A stretch of 36,644 nucleotides of DNA, taken from IMG/VR virus record IMGVR_UViG_3300030085_003125, positions 15,150 to 51,793 of that record. One strand, given 5' to 3'. The position numbers and the translations under genes are program-made. Source of the stretch: a virus. Below, one piece after another: positions 31,316-36,644 of the stretch. Numbering within the stretch: position 1 is the first letter of the stretch; each line of letters begins with the position of its first letter. The notes under the pieces are model-generated. The model did not search any database. It worked only from the letters and a program-made list of their open reading frames with translations, and was not told the origin of the DNA.

Positions 31316-32727
31316 ACTGCCTCCATACTATATTTTGGTTTCGGTTTCCAACTTTCAAAAGCACCATTCATAGAATCAATAAAATTTTGTCCCATAACTT
31401 TTGATGTCATTTGATTTTCTTTACAGAACTCTGTTCCTAACGAACCGAGTCTCTTTCTCTCTTCTCTACCCAAGTCGTATATTTTTCTTAACTGAACGGA
31501 AGCGTCTTCTGGTTGACATCTGTCATCCCAAATATAAGGTGTAGCTGGTGAACCTTGTAAAGACCTATTTGTTGGAAAAACAGGAAATACCCACTCACCA
31601 TGTTCAGTATAAGTTCCTTCATGATTAGAACCTAACTCTACATAATCATCAGGTGTCAAGAACTCACCATCTTTTTTAAATCCACATTGGTCTTGTAATC
31701 CACCTGTAACATTTACTATAATTGGTGTTCCAACAGTAAGTGCCTCACAACTACCTAATCCAAATCCCTCATTACTAGCAAGATTAATGTAAACATCAGC
31801 AGAGTTAAATAATAAATTCATTTCAGAATCATTAAAAGGTCTACCATCTGTTTCGTAAGTAAAACGAATATCATAATCATCAGACATTAAATGTTTTTTT
31901 ACTCTTGGTAAATCAGTTCCGTTTTCGTCTATAGGAGAACAATGATAGATAAGAACACAATCTCTTCTTTGTTCAGGTGTTAAACCATCCATGAAGTATT
32001 TGTAAGCCAACATAACATCACCAGGTTGTTTTCTTCTAATGTTTCTATTACTATAAAGTATCTTAAATTTTTTATCAGAAATATGGTGTTTAGCTTCAAA
32101 ATCCAATAGTGAAGTATCATCATCTTCTACCTTATGAAATCTTCTATTTGATATACCATGTGGCACATAAGTTATCTGCCAGTCTTCATATTTTGGTAAT
32201 AATCTTTTATTGATACCATAAGTTTGTTTTGATATACCCATCAACAAATCACAACTCTTATAGAAGTTGGTATTATATTGTGGATCTGGCAAATCATCCC
32301 AAATGTTGTAATAAAATATTGGCATAGTTTGTCTAAGTTCTGCCTCCATGTTATAAAACCAAATCCAAAAACGAGGATCGGTGTAATGTAGAATAGCATC
32401 TGGTTGTTCTAACGCAATAACTTCCCTAAGTATATCTTCGTTACCATAACCATCTACTGGATATATTCGTAAGTAACCATCTTTTATACCAAAATCTTTG
32501 TCAAGACCTTTAGACATATCAATAACTTTACCCTTTTCAGGATGTTTTATAGCTCCACCAATCTGAACCCAATCGTATTCATTCAATGTCTCAAACACAA
32601 TATCTTTAGATACAGTAGCAACTCCACTATGCATCCGTAAGTCATCGGACATTAATAATATTTTTTTCTTCTTTTTTCTTGGTTTGGTAGATATTTTATT
32701 TAGTTTAGGTAACTTAATTTCAGCCAT
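31312..32727 (-). CDS. GT4-type glycosyltransferase with N-terminal KLPKLNK tag
   Basis: A 471-residue GT-B enzyme. The N-terminus MAEIKLPKLNKIS plus a lysine-rich PRKKKKK stretch precedes the Rossmann fold KILLMSDDLRMHSGV. The donor motif NEGFGLGSCEAL (319-330) has E320-x7-E328. YVPHGISNRRFH is a GT4-like donor-side loop. It is translationally coupled to the second GT4 (4 bp) and to a small conserved gene (8 bp). Likely part of the glycan machinery; the basic tag may tether the enzyme to a partner. Confidence 0.82.
   Translation of the reverse strand: MAEIKLPKLNKISTKPRKKKKKILLMSDDLRMHSGVATVSKDIVFETLNEYDWVQIGGAIKHPEKGKVIDMSKGLDKDFGIKDGYLRIYPVDGYGNEDILREVIALEQPDAILHYTDPRFWIWFYNMEAELRQTMPIFYYNIWDDLPDPQYNTNFYKSCDLLMGISKQTYGINKRLLPKYEDWQITYVPHGISNRRFHKVEDDDTSLLDFEAKHHISDKKFKILYSNRNIRRKQPGDVMLAYKYFMDGLTPEQRRDCVLIYHCSPIDENGTDLPRVKKHLMSDDYDIRFTYETDGRPFNDSEMNLLFNSADVYINLASNEGFGLGSCEALTVGTPIIVNVTGGLQDQCGFKKDGEFLTPDDYVELGSNHEGTYTEHGEWVFPVFPTNRSLQGSPATPYIWDDRCQPEDASVQLRKIYDLGREERKRLGSLGTEFCKENQMTSKVMGQNFIDSMNGAFESWKPKPKYSMEAV
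32699..32718 (-). repeat. KLPKLNK-coding repeat, copy 3
   Basis: Same core TTTAGTTTAGGTA, encoding KLPKLNK at the N-terminus (residues 5-11) of the neighbouring GT4 at 31312-32727, roughly 2.7 kb from the other two copies. Confidence 0.75.
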
Positions 32728-32956
32728 TTATAACCTCTTTGTCATCTACATATTGCATAAAGAAGTATTTGTCCAACACTTCTAACTTATCATCATACTC
32801 AGCAATAATTCCTAACTCTTTTTCTATCGTTTCCATAATGTCAGGATGTTCTGCGACTCCTGCAGGATTTTTCAAAAGATTCTCTACATTGATTCTATGT
32901 TTTTCAATGTGAGCTTTAAAGTGTAATCTACTAGCATCTAATATTTCTTTTCTCAT
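32720..32956 (-). CDS. Conserved hypothetical phage protein (78 aa)
   Basis: A 78-residue helical, acidic protein that starts MRKEILDASRLHFKAHIEKH and contains NPAGVAEHPDIMETIEKELG. To my recollection very similar short proteins occur in many marine T4-like phages with no assigned role. No membrane segment or catalytic motif. It overlaps the first GT4 gene by 8 bp, and its ATG meets the RHH gene's stop at the same base, so it joins the replication-side genes to the glycan genes in one transcript. Confidence 0.7.
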   Translation of the reverse strand: MRKEILDASRLHFKAHIEKHRINVENLLKNPAGVAEHPDIMETIEKELGIIAEYDDKLEVLDKYFFMQYVDDKEVING

Positions 32957-33159
32957 TAAAATTGACTCCCACTAGCATGAAGATGGTCATATGTTTCTAT
33001 TTGTTCTTGAATAGCATTATCATGTATATACTGGTGAATAGAACGATTGACTAACTTCTGTAAATTCATTGAAGAGTTGACAGTCTTAAATTTAAATTGT
33101 TCGTATAACGACTTAAGTATTTTTACCGATGTCAACTTTGTTAAAGTATCTGTTTTCAT
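32956..33159 (-). CDS. Ribbon-helix-helix-like DNA-binding protein
   Basis: A 67-residue protein. TLTKLTSVKILKSLYEQFK, then SSMNLQKLVNRSIHQYIHD, has the strand-helix-helix layout of MetJ/Arc-type ribbon-helix-helix proteins, which bind DNA as dimers. The ATG at 33157-33159 follows AAGGA about seven bases upstream, and the only sizeable gap (33160-33203) lies just before it, so it may regulate its own promoter and the glycan operon downstream. A fold guess from pattern; the DNA target is unknown. Confidence 0.6.
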   Translation of the reverse strand: MKTDTLTKLTSVKILKSLYEQFKFKTVNSSMNLQKLVNRSIHQYIHDNAIQEQIETYDHLHASGSQF

Positions 33160-33203
33160 AACCGTTTCCTTGTTGTTATAACTTGTATATATAAATATAT
33201 GTA
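33160..33203 (-). promoter_or_regulatory. AT-rich gap, possible promoter/operator upstream of the RHH gene
   Basis: The longest non-coding gap (44 bases) between the SLOG gene's stop and the RHH ATG. It is almost pure A/T with nested ATATATTTATATATA tracts. On the minus strand TTGATT and a TATACA element stand 16 bases apart, a loose sigma70-like match, and AAGGA precedes the ATG. As the only break between the replication module and the glycan genes, it is the best place for a promoter or RHH operator. No dyad terminator was seen. Confidence 0.35.
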
Positions 33204-33620
33204 TTAATCAATAACAAGGTATTTTTTTCCAAATTTTTTAGCATAATTTATGGTATTCATTGAACCCCTAGCATCATCTCCTCTTGGAATAAAAGCAACC
33301 ACATATTCTGAATGAATAGCAATTTGTTTGTTACGAGCGAAGAAATGTTTTACACTATATGGTTTCCCATAATTTCTTTCGTGAAGTGGACAATATAAAT
33401 TATGTGCTTTATGTGCTGGTGGATATTCTTCATATTGTAATCCAAGTTCTAAGGCATATTTTTTAGCGTAAAAATCAGCACCTTTTGTCGCACCACCACT
33501 TACGATGATAGTGTCTGAACCTTTCTCCGTTTTTAATTTATAAAGAAATTCTTTTATCTTTTTTCGGTTCTCGTATTGACGACTACCTACTATCCCTACT
33601 CTTAAAGGATTTTCCCCCAT
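33204..33620 (-). CDS. SLOG (YspA-like) Rossmann nucleotide-binding protein
   Basis: A 138-residue single-domain SLOG protein. VGIVGSRQY (8-16) is the nucleotide-binding loop, VSGGATKGADF (40-50) the second motif of the SLOG family, and the C-terminal part has HFFARNKQIA and RGDDARGSMN. SLOG domains bind nucleotide-derived ligands and appear in defence effectors (Thoeris ThsA, other NADases) and in the LOG cytokinin enzymes. A free-standing phage copy might bind or degrade such a ligand. It overlaps the PD-(D/E)XK nuclease gene by 19 bp. Confidence 0.76.
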   Translation of the reverse strand: MGENPLRVGIVGSRQYENRKKIKEFLYKLKTEKGSDTIIVSGGATKGADFYAKKYALELGLQYEEYPPAHKAHNLYCPLHERNYGKPYSVKHFFARNKQIAIHSEYVVAFIPRGDDARGSMNTINYAKKFGKKYLVID

Positions 33621-34465
33621 TCACAATGCTCCGTATTATAGAATTCACAAAATTTACAAATCTTACCTGGTTTAGCAACATAGTTTCTTTCTAATATATA
33701 ATTTCCTTTATTATCGAAAACTCCAGTCCTAAACTCTTCTAATTTATTCATCGTCTTATTAATACTCGGAACTCCATTTGCTGGTTCAAACTTCTGTAAC
33801 CTCGTTATTGGAAAATCAGGATTTTTTGCAATCTTACGTTTTAATATAAGAAACATCACATCAATCTTATCCAATGGCACATCAAACAATTCAGAATAAA
33901 ACTTTTTGTAAATCAATAACTGAGATTTCTTGTTAAAATCTTTTTTCTGATAATCTGTCCAACTACGAGTAGCAGTTTTAAGGTCAATAATAACAACTTT
34001 ACCAGATATTTTATTTCGTATAACAACATCCAAGTAACCCATCATATCCACACCTTCTTGAACTTTTTTTAGGATTGGAACTTCTATACCAACCAACTCC
34101 CAATTCTGTTTCATGAAGTATTTGTTACGATACTTTCTAAAATGATTTATTATAGCAATACCATCTTGATAAAACTCCATCATCTCTTCTTGTGTACAAG
34201 GTAAAACACCTTTACCTTCTTTTATCTTTGTAAACTCTGTAACCATCTCTTCTTTTAATCGAGACTCCATATTAAGTTTATCAGCAGCAACAATAGATTT
34301 ATTATACATTACCGATAGATATTCTTGTATTACGGTATGCATAGCAGTTCCAAAAAGAGTATGTATGTTACCAACGAAAGTTCCTAACTTATCTATATAA
34401 CGAAGTTTCCATTTAAGGTTACAATCGTTATAAGTGGTAAACTGACTATGTGATATGTGAGCCAT
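33602..34465 (-). CDS. PD-(D/E)XK nuclease, Cas4/RecB-like with Fe-S cysteines
   Basis: A 287-residue nuclease. H43 (FGTAMHTVIQ), D146 (GYLDVV), D161-L-K163 (VIIDLKTATR) and Q182-x3-Y186 make up the RecB/Cas4-like catalytic core. C15, C270, C273 and C281 have the one-plus-three spacing of Cas4 and AddB, which hold a [4Fe-4S] cluster. Possible roles are DNA end processing in replication-recombination or degradation of host DNA. ATG at 34463-34465 overlaps the ClpP stop as TAATG. No Cas1 or CRISPR repeats lie nearby. Confidence 0.84.
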   Translation of the reverse strand: MAHISHSQFTTYNDCNLKWKLRYIDKLGTFVGNIHTLFGTAMHTVIQEYLSVMYNKSIVAADKLNMESRLKEEMVTEFTKIKEGKGVLPCTQEEMMEFYQDGIAIINHFRKYRNKYFMKQNWELVGIEVPILKKVQEGVDMMGYLDVVIRNKISGKVVIIDLKTATRSWTDYQKKDFNKKSQLLIYKKFYSELFDVPLDKIDVMFLILKRKIAKNPDFPITRLQKFEPANGVPSINKTMNKLEEFRTGVFDNKGNYILERNYVAKPGKICKFCEFYNTEHCEWGKIL

Positions 34466-35061
34466 TATATAATCTCGTCAATCATTCCATATTCTAAACA
34501 AGTTTCAGCGTCCCACATTAAGTCGTGTTTTAAAATTTCATTAAGTTTTTTCATTGGTATCTTTGTGTACTCCTTGTAAATATTTTTAATACTTTTCATC
34601 ATCAAATCTAAGTTTTGCTTCTCATCTTCAAAGTTAGAATAAGTTCCCCAAAACGAAGTCGATAACTGATGAACTAGCATATAAGAATTTCTACTCATGT
34701 ACCTTTTTTTACCAACTACAGTTAAGAATGTAGCGGCACTAGCAGAAAAACCATCAACATAGGTTTCAACAGGAACTTTACATCTTAATATCGTATCCAT
34801 AGAAGCAATTCCACTAACAATAGTTCCACCACCTGAATTGATAAATACCTTTATCGATGGTGGTAATATACCAAGAGTTTTTGATAAAGTCAAGGCTTTA
34901 CTTTCTAACTCACCAATTTTTTTATTCAACTCAACACAGGCATTTCTATTTACGCCAGAATAAAAATAAATCTTATTATCTTGAACTGATATATGTTTTT
35001 CATTAACATCACCATTTATTTTTGGTGCTTGTTTCTGTTTTTCACCCCAATGTCTTTCCAT
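34465..35061 (-). CDS. clpP: ClpP-like serine protease
   Basis: A 198-residue ClpP-family protein. The triad is S108 (DGFSASAATF), H131 (MLVHQLS) and D180 (KHDLMWDAE). INSGGGTIVSGIASMDTI is the oligomer contact region. ClpP tetradecamers degrade proteins with an AAA+ unfoldase (ClpX or ClpA), usually in the cytoplasm. Phage ClpP-like genes may process the prohead or turn over host proteins, but here no ClpX is visible, so it may borrow the host ATPase. ATG at 35059-35061 overlaps the Nmad1 stop as TAATG. Confidence 0.88.
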   Translation of the reverse strand: MERHWGEKQKQAPKINGDVNEKHISVQDNKIYFYSGVNRNACVELNKKIGELESKALTLSKTLGILPPSIKVFINSGGGTIVSGIASMDTILRCKVPVETYVDGFSASAATFLTVVGKKRYMSRNSYMLVHQLSTSFWGTYSNFEDEKQNLDLMMKSIKNIYKEYTKIPMKKLNEILKHDLMWDAETCLEYGMIDEII

Positions 35062-35441
35062 TACTTACCCCATTTACCATTTTTAACGATTGTTGCCATA
35101 ATACCATAGTTAGATACATCTAAATAAGCATCTTCCATAGGTTCACCTTGTACTGCATTATCTCTACCACTCATTAGTAAAGTCTTAAGTCTTTGTATCT
35201 TGTCGTTCATACGAAACCAAAGACCTGTAAGTGATAGGTGTATTTCTTCCTCAGTTTGTAACATAGTACCAACTGAAATATTACCAGGACCATAATCATG
35301 TTGTTTCTTAAGGAACAACTCGTATTGTTGTCTCTGTAATCTTTTGAACTCTTTGGTCATAACTGGCCACTCTTTTTCCATTTGTTCTACAACTGGATGA
35401 GTGTCTTCCATGACTTCAAGTTCTCTTTCTTTTATATTCAT
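35061..35441 (-). CDS. DUF1599/Nmad1 protein (nucleotide modification-associated)
   Basis: A 126-residue protein starting MNIKERELEVMEDTHP. The ATG at 35439-35441 has GAGG seven bases upstream and lies just after the previous gene's stop; a longer frame starts inside that gene and is rejected. KKQHDYGPGNISVG, LWFRMNDKIQRL and EDAYLDVSNYGIMA are the DUF1599 (Nmad1) conserved stretches. The family is associated with phage nucleotide or base modification, but its reaction is not established. Adjacent to ClpP and a membrane protein. Confidence 0.8.
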   Translation of the reverse strand: MNIKERELEVMEDTHPVVEQMEKEWPVMTKEFKRLQRQQYELFLKKQHDYGPGNISVGTMLQTEEEIHLSLTGLWFRMNDKIQRLKTLLMSGRDNAVQGEPMEDAYLDVSNYGIMATIVKNGKWGK

Positions 35442-35449
35442 AATAACCT

Positions 35450-35794
35450 CTATTTTATAATTAAATGTGATAATTGTATAATAATAATAACAACTGATAA
35501 AATCAAGCAAATAATTGTTCTCGTATCTGGCAACTCATTCAAAACTAACCAAGTTAATATACCCATTGTTAAAGTAGCCATACCAAATCCTATAGGTCTA
35601 ACATACCAATAATTACCAAAGAATTCATAGTACCATTTAGTTCCATAAAAAAAACAAAAACTTATCGGTATACCACCGAGTACAACCCACCAAATACTTT
35701 TTGCCCATTCATACTTGAACTGACCTTGCATATGAAACCAAGCAATTACATGTCCTACTAATGATAAACAAATTGCCATCCATAACTTACTCAT
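35450..35794 (-). CDS. Small membrane protein, four predicted TM segments
   Basis: A 114-residue, very hydrophobic protein. Four membrane spans are visible near residues 5-22, 33-51, 64-85 and 93-113, with tryptophans at the interfaces. It resembles half of a small transporter (EamA/DMT-type) or a hypothetical phage inner-membrane protein. The ATG at 35792-35794 overlaps the gp62 stop as ATGA, and the Nmad1 gene starts nine bases after its stop. Possibly inserted in the host inner membrane during infection. Function unknown. Confidence 0.66.
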   Translation of the reverse strand: MSKLWMAICLSLVGHVIAWFHMQGQFKYEWAKSIWWVVLGGIPISFCFFYGTKWYYEFFGNYWYVRPIGFGMATLTMGILTWLVLNELPDTRTIICLILSVVIIIIQLSHLIIK

Positions 35795-36210
35795 TTCACA
35801 CCCATCTTTTTTATTTCCTTTTCTGTCTTACCATACTTTGTTAGTAAAGACTTTAACTCATCTGTCGTCATCAATTGATAGTATTCACCAGCTTGTATCT
35901 TACTAACCTCAAAGTATTCTTGAATAAAAGGTACAACTTTTTCGTTGACCTTTGTTTTCTTTCCACTAAGATATCTTAAAAAAGTTTTCTTATTTGGAAG
36001 TAAGGAACAATAGAACTTATAGACAGCAGAATGTGGCATTACCTCAATTGTCAATCTCTGAAAATGGTTAACAATAGGTAGATAATCATTATTCATACTT
36101 AAATAACGATTAACCATAAAGGGACTAAACTTTTTTTGTTCTTCTACCGAAAAACTATCCCAAGGTCTTTTCTTAGTGAATAGTTCGTCTATCCACTTAA
36201 ATAAGTTCAT
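35791..36210 (-). CDS. 62: T4-type clamp loader small subunit (gp62)
   Basis: A 139-residue protein starting MNLFKWIDELFTKKRPW. The ATG at 36208-36210 is chosen because GGGGAG lies four to five bases upstream; a GTG 14 codons before it lies deep inside the previous gene. The content (SPFMVNRYLSMNNDYLPIVN, LLPNKKTFLRYL, and a C-terminal KSLLTKYGKTEKEIKKM) matches gp62 of marine T4-like phages, which are smaller than T4 gp62 (187 residues). With gp44 it loads the sliding clamp gp45 on DNA. It sits after the gp44 end, as in T4. Confidence 0.84.
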   Translation of the reverse strand: MNLFKWIDELFTKKRPWDSFSVEEQKKFSPFMVNRYLSMNNDYLPIVNHFQRLTIEVMPHSAVYKFYCSLLPNKKTFLRYLSGKKTKVNEKVVPFIQEYFEVSKIQAGEYYQLMTTDELKSLLTKYGKTEKEIKKMGVK

Positions 36211-36439
36211 CCAACTCCCCACCCATAGGCAGTAACTCTCCACAGTTTCCACAATTGAAAACTTGAACAGGTGCGATAACTTCTTGACCTGTAGGTGAAA
36301 CTATTGCTGAAATTCTCTTTATTATGTATCCTTGTATGAAAATTGGATTCTCACACTTTTGACATTTCATTGTGTCCGCATCACTCAAATCAACTTTTAC
36401 TTGTTGTTTTGGTAATGGTTTCATTGGTTTTGTACTCAT
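36197..36439 (-). CDS. Zinc-ribbon protein between gp44 and gp62
   Basis: An 80-residue protein with C26-x2-C29 and C63-x2-C66, a zinc ribbon on a short beta domain (KRISAIVSPTGQEVIAPVQV). Similar proteins are, to my recollection, common in marine T4-like phages near the clamp loader genes. Overlap with gp62 is 14 bp and with gp44 is 4 bp, so the three are coupled. Role not known; it may be part of the replisome or a transcription factor. Confidence 0.75.
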   Translation of the reverse strand: MSTKPMKPLPKQQVKVDLSDADTMKCQKCENPIFIQGYIIKRISAIVSPTGQEVIAPVQVFNCGNCGELLPMGGELDELI

Positions 36440-36644
36440 TGTAGTCTCCTAAGTATGTTAGAGATGGTAGCCATAAAGTTTATTTCTTTATCTACGACCA
36501 ACACATCTTGATAAGAACCATTTGATATATCTATGATAATCTCTGGTAGTTTCTCCACAGAAATATTCTCTACCTCATCATATAGGAAACGATACAGCTC
36601 TGTGTAATCTGTAAAGTTACTATCAGCCACAAACTTACGAATAG
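36436..36644 (-). CDS. 44: T4-type clamp loader large subunit (gp44), C-terminal end, cut by window edge
   Basis: The frame is open to the right edge of the window (IRKFVADSNFTDYTELYR...), so the gene begins outside; a GTG at 36628-36630 is internal, not a start. The visible 68 residues match the helical C-terminal collar domain of gp44, with the YRFLYDEVENI helix and a final DKEINFMATISNILRRLQ. Upstream AAA+ Walker motifs are out of view. The order gp44, zinc ribbon, gp62 is the usual T4-like order and the main evidence for the phage type. Confidence 0.76.
   Translation of the reverse strand, partial: IRKFVADSNFTDYTELYRFLYDEVENISVEKLPEIIIDISNGSYQDVLVVDKEINFMATISNILRRLQ

Noticed and set aside
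33602-34465. A Cas4 gene implying a CRISPR-Cas system.
   Set aside because: The Cas4-like cysteines and motifs are real, but there are no repeats with spacers and no Cas1 or Cas2 nearby; phages often carry such nucleases alone.
35442-35510. Extended N-terminus of the Nmad1 protein beginning MLDFISCYYYY.
   Set aside because: The extension lies over the membrane protein gene's end and lacks an RBS; the ATG at 35439-35441 has GAGG at good spacing.

Overview
The window looks like part of the genome of a T4-like (myovirus-type) phage, probably marine, with a low G+C content (about one third by eye). The right edge carries the T4-type clamp-loader genes in their usual order: the C-terminal end of gp44, a small zinc-ribbon protein, then gp62. 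Other phage-type genes are peptide deformylase, a ClpP-like protease, a Cas4/RecB-like PD-(D/E)XK nuclease, a DUF1599 (Nmad1) protein, a ribbon-helix-helix protein and an HNH-like protein. The phage assignment rests on these families. The host cannot be named from the sequence. It is likely Gram-negative, because the cargo consists of LPS/O-antigen-type sugar genes.

Layout. Every gene I accept lies on the minus strand, so transcription runs from high to low coordinates. At 36.6-32.7 kb is a replication and nucleic-acid module: gp44 end, zinc ribbon, gp62, membrane protein, Nmad1, ClpP, PD-(D/E)XK nuclease, SLOG protein, RHH protein and a small conserved protein. At 32.7-29.1 kb are two GT4-type glycosyltransferases and two unknown proteins. 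From 29.1 to 1.5 kb lies one unbroken sugar and glycan island of 33 genes. At 1.5-0 kb are small unknown proteins, an HNH-like protein and the N-terminal part of peptide deformylase, which is cut by the window edge.

The island holds ten glycosyltransferase-like proteins (twelve with the two GT4 genes), six NAD(P)-dependent short-chain or extended SDR enzymes and six proteins with the Fe(II)/2-oxoglutarate oxygenase metal triad. It also holds a B12-type radical SAM enzyme, a ThDP-dependent E1 alpha/beta pair, a ColD-type PLP enzyme whose catalytic lysine is histidine, an RmlC-like epimerase, two cupins, a PfkB (HldE-like) kinase, an FkbM methyltransferase and a DJ-1/PfpI protein. GDP-mannose 4,6-dehydratase, the ColD-like 3-dehydratase and an Fcl/ColC-like epimerase-reductase together suggest a phage-encoded route to a GDP-3,6-dideoxyhexose of the colitose type. 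The adjacent ThDP pair raises the possibility of further two-carbon branching. I see no sugar nucleotidyltransferase, flippase, polymerase or ligase, so the phage would draw on host NDP-sugars and either modify the host envelope or glycosylate its own particle.

Genes are packed with ATGA, TAATG or 8-35 bp overlaps. The longest non-coding gap is about 44 bp, so translational coupling is probably pervasive. No tRNA, rRNA, CRISPR array, insertion sequence or convincing terminator was seen. The clearest promoter-like sequence lies just upstream of peptide deformylase (TTGACA, 17 bp, TATATT).
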